A DNA stretch of 40,579 nucleotides from JBLHKW01 sp047618565 (GTDB taxonomy: Bacteria > Planctomycetota > UBA1135 > GCA-002686595): assembly GCA_047618565.1 (NCBI GenBank), contig JBLHKW010000025.1:1-40579 (forward strand), written 5' to 3'. Numbering within the stretch: position 1 is the first letter of the stretch; each line of letters begins with the position of its first letter. The notes under the pieces were generated by a model. The model was given only the letters and a program-made list of their open reading frames with translations, made no database searches and had not been told where the DNA came from. The translations under genes and the position numbers were made by a program. Shown one piece after another: positions 1 to 7,869 of this stretch.

Positions 1-522
1 GGATTCGGACGCACGGGACGCGCCTTCGCCTTCGAACACTTCGATGTGCGACCGGACCTGGTGGCGCTCGGCAAGGCCATCGCTGGAGGCGTCCCGATGG
101 GCGCAGTCCTGATAGGCGGGCGGGTCAGCCCGCTGCCACCGGCCTCACACGGATCGACGTTCGGCGGTAATCCGCTGGCCTGTGCAGCGGCGAACGCGAC
201 ACTCACGGTACTCGTGGACGAGAAGCTGTGCGAGCGCGCGGCCAAGATCGGCGCCTGGCTGCTGGCGGAGCTCGCGCGCCTGCATTCCCCACTCGTGCGC
301 GATGTGCGTGGGCTCGGCCTGATGATCGGCATCGACCTGCGCTGCCGGGTGGCACCCATCCTGCGCCAGCTGCAGTCGCGTGGAATCCTGGCCCTGCCCG
401 CGGGTTCGACGGTACTGCGCTTGCTTCCGCCACTCGTCATCGAACGCGCTGACCTGGAGCGCGTCGTCGACGAGATATCCCACGCCCTGCGGCAATGTGA
501 AGCCCAAGCCGAAGGCGCCTGA
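1..522 (+). CDS. lysJ: LysJ/ArgD-type class III aminotransferase, 5' end outside window
   Basis: C-terminal part (173 residues) of a fold-type I, class III PLP aminotransferase of the acetylornithine/LysW-aminoadipate-semialdehyde group. The window opens in frame with the GFGRTG loop. The Schiff-base lysine lies in ALGKAIAGG, followed by the STFGGNPLACAAA block that contacts the cofactor phosphate of the partner subunit. The protein would transaminate the carrier-bound semialdehyde to the amine. Its TGA overlaps the next ATG by one base, and that neighbour is a clear LysK, which favours LysJ over a plain ArgD. Whether it serves lysine, ornithine or both cannot be told from this fragment. Confidence 0.9.
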   Translation, partial: GFGRTGRAFAFEHFDVRPDLVALGKAIAGGVPMGAVLIGGRVSPLPPASHGSTFGGNPLACAAANATLTVLVDEKLCERAAKIGAWLLAELARLHSPLVRDVRGLGLMIGIDLRCRVAPILRQLQSRGILALPAGSTVLRLLPPLVIERADLERVVDEISHALRQCEAQAEGA

Positions 523-1586
523 TGGACGCCGTCGAATTCCTGCGCACCCTGGTCGAAACACCCAGCCTCTCCGGGCAAGAGGCAGCCGTGGCGGAGATCT
601 TGGTGGGCTGCATGAGCGAGTTCGGTCTCGACAGCCACGTGGATGGTGCCGGCAACGCGGTCGGCGTAAAGCGCGGTGCACCCGCCAAGGACGGCCAGGA
701 ACGCTGCGTCGTGCTGCTGGGCCACATCGATACAGTGCCCGGCGAGATCCGCGTGCGCATCGAGGATGGCAAGCTCTACGGACGCGGCTCGGTCGATGCC
801 AAGGGTCCGATCGCGACCTTCGCGCGCGCGGTGGCCGAGGTCGAACCCGCCGCCGGCTGCGCCCTGATCGTCATCGGTGCGGTCGAGGAGGAAGCCGCGA
901 GCTCCAAGGGAGCGCGTTTCGTGGCGCCGCTCTACCGGCCCGAGGTCTGCATCATCGGCGAACCCAGCGGCTGGGACGCACTGACCCTGGGCTACAAGGG
1001 ACGCATGGTCGTCGAGGTCGCCTTCGAGCAAGACTGCGGCCACAGCGCGGGTCCCGAGGGCGCCGTGAGCGAGGTTGCCGCCGACCTGTGGCAGGGCGTG
1101 CGCAGCTGGTGCGGCAAATTCAATGCGGGCACGGATCGCCTGTTCGATGCCTGCCTGCCATCCCTTGGCAACTTCGTCACGACGTCCGATGGTCTGCGCG
1201 ACCGCGTGCGCGTAAGCATGAGTTTTCGAACGCCGCCTGGTTTCGTTGCCGCGCCCCTGAAGCGGCAGATCCAGGAACTCGCCGGCGATGCGCCCGTAAC
1301 CTACCTGGGCGATGAGATAGCCTGGACCTCCCCGCGCACGAGCTCCCTGGCGCGCGCCTTCTCGCGATCCTTCGCGAGCCACGGCCTGCGCCCACGCTTC
1401 AAGCACAAGACCGGCACCTCCGACATGAATGTCCTCGGACCCGTCTGGCAATGCCCGATCGCGGCCTACGGCCCGGGGGACTCGACCCTCGATCACACCC
1501 CGGGTGAGCACATCGTGCTCACGGAGTACGAACGGGCGATCGAGGTCCTCTCGGATGCCCTGCGCATCGGAGGCTGGGCCAGCTGA
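522..1586 (+). CDS. lysK: LysK: [LysW]-lysine/[LysW]-ornithine hydrolase (M20 metallopeptidase)
   Basis: 354-residue M20-family zinc hydrolase that releases lysine (or ornithine) from the LysW carrier, the last step of the AAA-type pathway. Metal-site motifs appear in order: GHIDTVPG (about residue 67), GRGSVDAKGP, GAVEEE with the general-base and metal glutamates, and IGEPSGWD. The C-terminal metal histidine is probably in the STLDHTPGEH segment. IGEPSGWDALTLGYKGR is typical of LysK rather than ArgE or DapE. The start codon overlaps the lysJ stop (TGATG), so translation is probably coupled. LysW, LysX, LysZ and LysY are not in the window; they may lie upstream. Confidence 0.92.
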   Translation: MDAVEFLRTLVETPSLSGQEAAVAEILVGCMSEFGLDSHVDGAGNAVGVKRGAPAKDGQERCVVLLGHIDTVPGEIRVRIEDGKLYGRGSVDAKGPIATFARAVAEVEPAAGCALIVIGAVEEEAASSKGARFVAPLYRPEVCIIGEPSGWDALTLGYKGRMVVEVAFEQDCGHSAGPEGAVSEVAADLWQGVRSWCGKFNAGTDRLFDACLPSLGNFVTTSDGLRDRVRVSMSFRTPPGFVAAPLKRQIQELAGDAPVTYLGDEIAWTSPRTSSLARAFSRSFASHGLRPRFKHKTGTSDMNVLGPVWQCPIAAYGPGDSTLDHTPGEHIVLTEYERAIEVLSDALRIGGWAS

Positions 1587-2096
1587 CCGGACAGACAGGG
1601 ATCTGAAAGCACCCCATGCGGTCCTATCGACAAGGTGCATCAACGCCCAAGCGGCGCCATCCCGAACGGTGGGCAGGCGAGACGCGGAACTGGTCGCCCG
1701 TACTGGCCGTGAACCTCAACCCTGAGGACACAGGGAAGGAGAAAGCACCCGCGTAACAGAGCACATGGACGCGACAACTACCTTTACATCCACCAGCTAC
1801 ACCCACCAACGGTCGTGGCAACGGTCAAGTCGCCTGCCGGCCGTACGGGGTCGCGGAGTTGGTGGTCGGCCAACGGTTGCATGGGACCCTTGCACCCACG
1901 CCGGTGGTAGCGCCGCTGGGTATCTCACTCGACGGTTGGGCGCCCTGGGTGTACGATTTGAGCTAGAGCGCCGAGGGCCGCCGTTCGGCGCCTGGGTTTC
2001 GCTCGACCTGCAGCGGTCGTGCAATGATCCGGCAGCGGATCGACGATCATGGATTTGCGCTCACGCCCTCTCAGCATCCCTCGAAGGAGTTTGGTA
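1587..2096. other. 510-bp intergenic region, no gene recognised
   Basis: Short open frames exist on both strands but none has coherent composition, a usable ribosome site or a recognisable motif. The only clear element is the AAGGAG at 2084-2089, which serves the protease gene starting at 2097. The promoter of that gene presumably lies here, but no convincing -35/-10 pair was identified. Confidence 0.5.
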
Positions 2097-4217
2097 ATGA
2101 CACGAAGAAGTCCGTTCGCTCGCGTGCTGGTCGGGTTGCCCCTGGCGCTGGTGTTCGTGGCGGGGCCGGTGGCGGCTCAGAGCCAGAGGCCGGCCCCGGA
2201 CCCCGGCCCCGCGGTGGTCGGCTTCGCTCGGCCGCTCTCGCTCACTCCAAACCTGGACGACAGCCTCGAGACGAACGGCGAACTCCTCTGGAGTGACATG
2301 CTGCGCGCCGACGGTGCGAGCTTCCTGAAGGCTCACTTCGTGAACGTGAACCTGCGCCGCGGGGACCAGCTTGTTGTGCGCTCACGGAGTGGCAAGGTCG
2401 TCGAGCAGATCACCGGGCGGGGCGTGAAGGACCTGGGCACCTTCTGGGCACTCGCGGCTTACGGCGACGAGCTCTTGCTCGAGTTCACGTACTCGAGGCC
2501 CTACGACTACCTGCCCTTTTACATCGATCAGGTCGTCGTCGGGGACGCGAGCATCTTCGATCCGCCCGACGAACCGGAGAGCGTCTGCAGTCCGTCGCAG
2601 TTCGAGGACGTCATCTGTTACGAGTCTGATGCGGGCAAGTGGGACACGGTGCGGGCCTCGGTGGGCGTCATGTCCGTCGGTGGCAACCCGGTGAGCGCGC
2701 TGTTCTGCTCGGGCTCGAACGTGTCGCCGCTGAACTACATCCTGACCAACGATCACTGCCTCGGATCGCAGGCCGAGTGCAACAATACGGAGTTCGTGTT
2801 CAAGTTCTACCGGACGAACTGCAACAGCGGAGCCGCACCGACAGTCGACTGGGAAGGCTTCCACTGCGACACGCTCGTCGCCAGCTCGCCATTCATCGGT
2901 TGCAATCAGGGCCTCGGCGATCTGGACTTCGCCCTGACCTCGGTCGTCGGCGATCCCGCGGCGACATTCGGGTTCGTCGAGCCCGACCCGATCCCGCTGA
3001 CGGATGGCGAGGACATCTACATCGTGCAGCACCCCAGTGGCCGACCGCACGAGATCACGCATGGCGGCGGAACTGACGTGGACGTCGACGGAACCGTCCT
3101 GCGCTATTACGACACCCTCGACACGGAGGGTGGAAGCTCCGGGTCCCCGATCTTCAGGGAACTGGACAACAAGCTCATCGGCCTGCACCACTGCGGCGGC
3201 TGCTCGACCCCTGGGACCGGAAACCGCGGCATGCTGATGTCCGACATCTATCCTTTGATCGAGTCGTTCCTGTGTCCGGCCGAGGTCACTCTGACGGTGA
3301 CCGGCAACGAGGACCTGCATGAAGTGATGGGCAACGGTGACGCCGCATTGGATCCGGGCGAGACCTGGGCGGTGACGCCGCGAGTGACCAACGAAGCGTG
3401 TGGCGCGATCGGCCTGGGGGCCACGGCCCGGGTACAGGTCAACCCCACCTCGACCATGCCGATCCACGTGCTCACCCCCACCATCGGCTTCGGGGATATT
3501 GCGGGGGGAGCTTCGGCACCCGCGCTACAGCCGGTTCGGTTCAAGATCGGACTCTCCGCCGAGTGTGCGGGCGACGTGGTCCTGGATCTCGTCAACCTGA
3601 GCGCCACGAACGGCGGGCCTTTCCCCGATGCACCAGGCTTCTTCTCGGCGCCCATGGGGGGCGACGAATTCCTCGCTGCCTACTTCGACGACTTCGCCGG
3701 AGGCCAAGGTGCGTGGACCATCGAGGATGGCGGCACGGGCAGTGGACCCGCGTCTACCTGGACCACCGCCAACCCGGGCGGGCAGAGCGTCCCGCTTGTG
3801 GATCCCTTCTTCATCGTGGACTCTGAAGCCCTGGGTGCGGGCGAGGTGATGGACGAGAGCCTGATCAGCCCTGTCTTCAGCACCGTCGGCCTCACCGACA
3901 TCCGGCTCCAGTTCCACCATGACTTCAACTGGTCCGCGGGCGGGCTTGACGAGGTCGCGAGCGTGAGCGTGCGCTCCTCTCAGACCCTCGGCAACTGGAT
4001 CGAGGTCGTCACGTTCCAGGGCAGCGACGCAAGCGGCGTCGTGGACGTGAGCCTCAACGCCGGCGGCCATACCAACGCTCAGGTGCGATTCAGCTACAGC
4101 AACGCCGAGTTCGAATCCTGGTGGGCGGTCGACAACGTGAGGGTGCTCGGCAACAGCGGCGGCATCGCCTGCAAGCCGTACACCGTGGCCCCCCGGGGAT
4201 TGCTCCGGACACCGTGA
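2097..4217 (+). CDS. Secreted trypsin-like serine protease with C-terminal beta-sandwich domains
   Basis: 706 residues from ATG 2097, chosen because AAGGAG (2084-2089) sits 7 bases upstream and a signal peptide follows at once (positive RR, hydrophobic VLVGLPLALVFVAG, AxA-like cleavage near PVAAQ). A chymotrypsin-fold S1 peptidase follows: catalytic His220 in LTNDHC, Asp277 in LDFAL, Ser348 in GGSSGSP, with many cysteines as in lysyl-endopeptidase-like secreted enzymes. After about residue 400 come an Ig-like/CARDB-like segment with an NGDAALDPGETW motif and then a jelly-roll region ending WWAVDNVRV, resembling MAM or carbohydrate-binding folds. Exported, probably extracellular. Substrate unknown. 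It stands alone between lysK and a terminator hairpin. Confidence 0.85.
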   Translation: MTRRSPFARVLVGLPLALVFVAGPVAAQSQRPAPDPGPAVVGFARPLSLTPNLDDSLETNGELLWSDMLRADGASFLKAHFVNVNLRRGDQLVVRSRSGKVVEQITGRGVKDLGTFWALAAYGDELLLEFTYSRPYDYLPFYIDQVVVGDASIFDPPDEPESVCSPSQFEDVICYESDAGKWDTVRASVGVMSVGGNPVSALFCSGSNVSPLNYILTNDHCLGSQAECNNTEFVFKFYRTNCNSGAAPTVDWEGFHCDTLVASSPFIGCNQGLGDLDFALTSVVGDPAATFGFVEPDPIPLTDGEDIYIVQHPSGRPHEITHGGGTDVDVDGTVLRYYDTLDTEGGSSGSPIFRELDNKLIGLHHCGGCSTPGTGNRGMLMSDIYPLIESFLCPAEVTLTVTGNEDLHEVMGNGDAALDPGETWAVTPRVTNEACGAIGLGATARVQVNPTSTMPIHVLTPTIGFGDIAGGASAPALQPVRFKIGLSAECAGDVVLDLVNLSATNGGPFPDAPGFFSAPMGGDEFLAAYFDDFAGGQGAWTIEDGGTGSGPASTWTTANPGGQSVPLVDPFFIVDSEALGAGEVMDESLISPVFSTVGLTDIRLQFHHDFNWSAGGLDEVASVSVRSSQTLGNWIEVVTFQGSDASGVVDVSLNAGGHTNAQVRFSYSNAEFESWWAVDNVRVLGNSGGIACKPYTVAPRGLLRTP

Positions 4218-4240
4218 CGCCCGCGGGCTAGAGAGCCGCC

Positions 4241-4278
4241 TACGGAGCCATCTGTGAAAAGGCATAGATGGCTCCGTA
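4241..4278 (+). terminator. Perfect 13-bp stem hairpin, likely terminator of the protease gene
   Basis: TACGGAGCCATCT (4241-4253) pairs perfectly with AGATGGCTCCGTA (4266-4278) around a 12-base loop. It begins 23 bases after the protease stop codon. No U-run follows, so it is not a textbook intrinsic terminator; it could instead protect the mRNA end or terminate bidirectionally before the SnoaL-like remnant that ends at 4411 on the other strand. Confidence 0.6.
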
Positions 4279-4410
4279 TGCCTGGTCCCAGTGGGTCACC
4301 GTGAACGCTCGCCAAATCGCCGGGCGATCCGGTGCTGGCTTGATCTCAGTGGCCTTCATTACGTTGCGAATGAGGGATAGGACCGTGTCACACCCAACAA
4401 CGGCGAAGGG

Positions 4411-4758
4411 TCAGATGGCCGGACGGAAGAAGTAGGACGTGCGCGCCTTCAGCTTTCCATTCTCGAACATGTAGACGTCGGCAAACCGTTCCTCGAGTGC
4501 GACGCCCTCGTACGACCTGCCGATGAAGCGCCCCCAGCTGGCTCAGGCGCGGTCATTCGCCATCGCGTGCGTCAGCTGGTGCTCACCGGAGGCGATGATC
4601 CTGGTCTGCGAATAGAAGCGCTGGATCGCATCGATCCCGCACAGGGGCTTGTGTCCGGGGCGCTCATAGACCGCGTCCTCGCAAAAGAACGTGCACAGGC
4701 TGTCCCAGTCTCGCAGGTCGATGGTGCGGAACATCGATCGGATGAATTCACTCGACAT
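4411..4758 (-). pseudogene. SnoaL/NTF2-like protein, interrupted by one in-frame TGA
   Basis: Reading from ATG 4758 gives 71 residues (MSSEFIRSMFRTIDLRDWDS onward, with FFCEDAVYERPGHKP) and then TGA at 4543-4545. The same frame continues without any shift for 43 more codons (ASWGRFIGRSYEGVALEERF, then ADVYMFENGKLKARTSYFF) to a second TGA at 4411-4413. Both halves together make a 115-residue SnoaL-like/NTF2 fold of normal length; such proteins are ketosteroid-isomerase relatives or small enzymes and binding domains of varied role. The break falls before the third strand. Either a recent nonsense mutation or a sequencing error. Selenocysteine is unlikely because no SECIS-like structure was noticed and the family does not use it. 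Confidence 0.75.
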
Positions 4759-5147
4759 GGTCAGGGATCACTCGGCCTCGATAGGTGGACATCGGTATCC
4801 GCTGGCGAGCAGGTTCGATCCACGGCGGCAGGGTGCGCGCCGGATTTCCGGCGCGTGCGCAGAAAGTGCCCGGAATGGGTGAAGTGGTCACGGCTTACAC
4901 ATGCGCGCGGAGCCTGAGCGGCGGTTGTCAGCCCAGCCGGCCGGGTGTGCTTCCTCCAAACTCATTCCGCGGAGTCATACAGTCCCGCGTTCAGGAGACG
5001 GCGAACCACGGTACGGAAGGGTAGGCATCTGCTACCTGATGGACGAGACCGTGACGCCACCCACAGTTCATCTTGAACGGATGGCGCGGGCACGATGAGT
5101 CGCGCATTGCTACGGCTCTGTACCCGCTGGAAGCTACGATAGTACCC
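4759..5147. other. Intergenic region with a 9-bp-arm hairpin
   Basis: No gene was recognised. CGCGCCGGA (4836-4844) and TCCGGCGCG (4847-4855) form a tight hairpin that could act in either orientation, upstream of the SnoaL-like remnant (minus strand) or of the sigma fragment (plus strand). Nothing else stands out. Confidence 0.4.
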
Positions 5148-5401
5148 ATGAACGCCCCCGACCTCGTTCCACTGGTCTACGAAGAACTCCGCCAGCTCGC
5201 CGGTGCGCAGCTAAGGAAGGCGAGCTACGGGGCGAGGGCAATCCGAGCAACTGGCTCTGCCTGGCCATGGCCCACCACGCGCTCGGACACGAGCAGACGG
5301 CGCGGGACCGGTACGATCGTGCCGTCGCGTCGATGGCAGCGGACCCGAACGAGGACGGGCAGTTGTACCCGCGCGAGGTCACGCGGCTGCTCGGGGACTG
5401 A
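5148..5401 (+). pseudogene. Deletion scar: ECF sigma factor N-terminus joined to Ser/Thr kinase C-terminus
   Basis: ATG 5148 starts MNAPDLVPLVYEELRQLAGA, the N-terminus of planctomycete-type ECF sigma factors, but the match ends after about 26 codons. From about 5225, in another frame, the sequence reads GNPSNWLCLAMAHHALGHEQ and continues through DRYDRAVASMAADPNEDGQ to a TGA at 5399-5401. That is the C-terminal TPR-like tail of planctomycete serine/threonine kinases, which are often encoded next to such sigma genes. The simplest reading is that one deletion removed most of the sigma gene and nearly all of the kinase gene. The region has no intact product. Assembly collapse would look the same. 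Confidence 0.72.
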
Positions 5402-5849
5402 GCCCGCGGATCTGTGAGGCAGCGCTCGGAGTGCGTGATCAGGTACGACGCCGGATGGACCTCAATCTCGGTCCAGCGCACGGTCAGGAATCGGTACGCG
5501 CCGGTGTCGGCGTCAGACTGAGCCAGGTGCTGCGACGCCTGATTCACGATGAGCTCCGTCAGGGAATCCGAGAGTCCGTCGTATGCTCGCGCCCAAAATT
5601 ACGTGTCCGTACGAGTCCTGAGGAAGGACGAGGGGCCCCCGGGAGAGGATCTTGGTCATCGGCCAGTGGGTTCGTGTAGGATGACGTCGGTGGCAGCGGC
5701 TTCCCGGTGGCTCCACCCTCGCTCGCAGTCTGGTTCGCTCGCACCTCGATGTGTCCGCCTGTCCTCGCGCCTTCCGCGCGAGGCACAATTGCGTGGCCAC
5801 GGGGAACGGGAAGGACCGGGCGTCCATCCCAGGCCCTGATCCCAGGCCC
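5402..5849. other. 448-bp region without a recognised gene
   Basis: A minus-strand frame running from about 5600 to 5402 has protein-like composition (for example SLTELIVNQASQHLAQSDAD and YRFLTVRWTEIEVHPASYL), but it lacks a good start and resembles no family I know. It may be the tail of a lost gene next to the sigma/kinase scar. Nothing else is supported. Confidence 0.35.
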
Positions 5850-6395
5850 ATGAATCTTCCCAAGCTCTTCGCCACGGCGAATATCAACTGGACCGGTGGA
5901 GAACCCGCCACTGGCAGCATCGGCCGCATGCAGCTCGACGATGCTCGCGGCTGGCTCAAGCTGGCCATCCGGGAGATACACGGTGGCGCTCCAACGGACA
6001 CCTGGATCCTCCACATGGCCGGTACGTGCTGCTGCGCCCTGGCCGAGCTGGACGCCCACACGCGACCGGACGAGATGGTCGAGCACCTGCAAGACACGCT
6101 GCACGACGCCTGGGTCTACCACCACGAATACTCCGCCTGGATCGCCAACTCGCCGGCGGAGTCATTCGGCCGCATCGATGAGATCCGCAAGAAGTTCGGG
6201 AACCTCGAGACGGCGCAGGCAGCCGAGATCGCCATGCAGGAGCAGGCACACCGGATCGGCACGCTGCTGATCGCCGCGGCCGAGCGCGAATGGACCTCCG
6301 GGGTCTGCCGTGTCTGCGAGGAATACCCGTTCCCGGACTCGAATGGGTGCCGGGCTTGCAGCGGCCGGGAGAGCCTGGACAACGGGTCCCGATAG
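5850..6395 (+). CDS. Hypothetical protein with C-terminal CxxC...CxxC zinc-ribbon-like motif
   Basis: 181 residues from ATG 5850; the open frame extends further upstream, but the extra part has Arg/Pro-rich non-coding character. The body is mostly helical and acidic, with a run of aromatic and His residues (DAWVYHHEYSAWIANS). It ends in CRVCEEYPFPDSNGCRACSG, two CxxC pairs 11 residues apart that could bind zinc. No signal peptide or membrane segment is visible. I do not recognise the family. It sits alone on the plus strand between decayed material and the glycan operon, which suggests accessory or horizontally gained DNA. No strong ribosome site precedes the chosen start. Confidence 0.55.
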   Translation: MNLPKLFATANINWTGGEPATGSIGRMQLDDARGWLKLAIREIHGGAPTDTWILHMAGTCCCALAELDAHTRPDEMVEHLQDTLHDAWVYHHEYSAWIANSPAESFGRIDEIRKKFGNLETAQAAEIAMQEQAHRIGTLLIAAAEREWTSGVCRVCEEYPFPDSNGCRACSGRESLDNGSR

Positions 6396-6657
6396 ACACG
6401 GAGCCTGGCAGCGCGTGGCGTGACCCGGAAGCCACGTGCTTGAGTTCCTTGAGCTTCGGCACGGCCTCGGGCGGCGTCAAGTGGCCGATCTCGACCAGGG
6501 CCTGTTTGAGGGGTTCGGGCGATCGCGCGCACAGCTCCGGTTACCGGGGACCGCTGTCCGTGCTGCCGACGGCTACGATCCGCTGATGATGCCAGCGCAG
6601 GGCAGTGCCCGCCCCGCCCCTACCCAGCTCAAACTCGCGAGAATACCCGCTCCTGCG

Positions 6658-7860
6658 TCACGCGCTTGCGAGGTCGTGCAGCTCTGGACTCAGCCCGAGG
6701 TCCGAGAGCGTCTTCCGGATCTCCTCGCGGTAGATCGGGTTCATGATGATGACGTGCCGGGGCTGGGCCTCGCGCAGGTCTTCGGGGGCGATGATCTTCT
6801 GCCCCGTGCCCGCCATGAACATGCCGCGGCGGTAGGGGTTGATATCCACCACGTACTCGATGCTGTCCACGATGCCGAGGCTCGTCAAGAAGGCCGTCGA
6901 CTTCGATCCTGATCCCCATAGCACGACGCTCTCGCCGCGAGAGTCCGCTCGCTCGAGCTGTTCGAGCGACTCGCGCGCATTCGCTGCGCAACGACCGGCG
7001 AACTCGAGCGCGAGCCGTCGCAGCTCCTCGAGGTCTGCTCGATCGTGATTCTGGGTGCCGGGTCGCGCAAACAGCCCCAGGTGTTGGCCACCGTAGCCGA
7101 CTTCGCTTCCGACCACATCGAAGCCCGCGCGGCGGAAAGCGAAGGCCAGGCTCTCCTCCGAAAAGTAGGAGCAGTGTTCGTAGGGCGCGTCGGTATAGAG
7201 GCCCTTCCGCAGAATCTGTGAGAACTCCGGGATCTGGCAATAGACCTGGGCGTCGGGGCGCTCGCCGATCGTGCGCCGCAGCATCGACATGAAATCGCCA
7301 ACCTCGGGAATGTGCTCGAGGGTCATGCGGCTGCAATACAGGTCCGCATCCAGCCCCGAGTAGGCCTCGGAGTAGAACTCCTGCACGTAACGCACGCGCG
7401 CGTCCGTAGAGGCCGGCTTGCGGTCTTCGCGGAAGGCGGGATCGAAGCCGACCCCCTGCGCCTGCGCCTGCTCGCACAGGAGCGCGAGGAATTCGCCCTT
7501 GCCGCAGCCGATCTCCACGATCTGCTTGCCGCGCAGTCCGAGCCGCGCGATCAGGCTGGCCGCCAGCACGTTCAGATAGGCATTGAAAGTCGGTGAGAAG
7601 CCTTGGGTCTCCTCGTAGCGCTCCGAGTACTCGGTCAGGGCCTGCTCGAAAGTGTGGTTGCCTATGAAGCCGCAGTCCTCGCAGAAGCACAACAGGACGC
7701 GGCCGCGCGGACAGTTTCTGGCCTCCTCCGCCGAAGCGAGGAGAATGCAGCTGTTCGAGGGAACTTCCGGCAGCTCGAAAAAGGGCACGGTCTGGTTGGA
7801 ACCGCAGCCCGGGCAATCCCGCGGCGAGCGCGAAGTCGTCGGCTCGAAACTCGCCCGCAT
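6658..7860 (-). CDS. Zinc-binding class I SAM-dependent C-methyltransferase family protein
   Basis: 400 residues. ATG 7860 is preferred because AGGTGG (7867-7872) lies 6 bases upstream; a GTG at 7869 is also possible. Domain order matches sugar C-methyltransferases: an N-terminal zinc knuckle (CPGCGS near residue 18, CEDCG near 62), a Rossmann SAM domain with VEIGCGKGEFL, a TLEHIPEV segment, and a C-terminal Rossmann-like domain containing VVLWGSGSKSTAFL. The family methylates NDP-deoxysugars or acts on other cell-surface building blocks. Last gene of the operon, starting 9 bases after the upstream methyltransferase stop. It shares the same layout as that neighbour but has diverged strongly, and lacks the YHEHNCYFS block seen there. 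Confidence 0.85.
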   Translation of the reverse strand: MRASFEPTTSRSPRDCPGCGSNQTVPFFELPEVPSNSCILLASAEEARNCPRGRVLLCFCEDCGFIGNHTFEQALTEYSERYEETQGFSPTFNAYLNVLAASLIARLGLRGKQIVEIGCGKGEFLALLCEQAQAQGVGFDPAFREDRKPASTDARVRYVQEFYSEAYSGLDADLYCSRMTLEHIPEVGDFMSMLRRTIGERPDAQVYCQIPEFSQILRKGLYTDAPYEHCSYFSEESLAFAFRRAGFDVVGSEVGYGGQHLGLFARPGTQNHDRADLEELRRLALEFAGRCAANARESLEQLERADSRGESVVLWGSGSKSTAFLTSLGIVDSIEYVVDINPYRRGMFMAGTGQKIIAPEDLREAQPRHVIIMNPIYREEIRKTLSDLGLSPELHDLASA

Positions 7861-7869
7861 TGTGCCCAC

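Noticed and set aside
4543..4545. TGA as selenocysteine or a recoded stop
   Set aside because: Many intact genes here end in TGA, two other broken genes use TAA and TAG, and the SnoaL family is not known for selenocysteine.
6410..6530. Minus-strand coding remnant (LTPPEAVPKLKELKHV region)
   Set aside because: Protein-like composition but no start, no family and no continuation. Could be debris, but it is not supportable as a feature.
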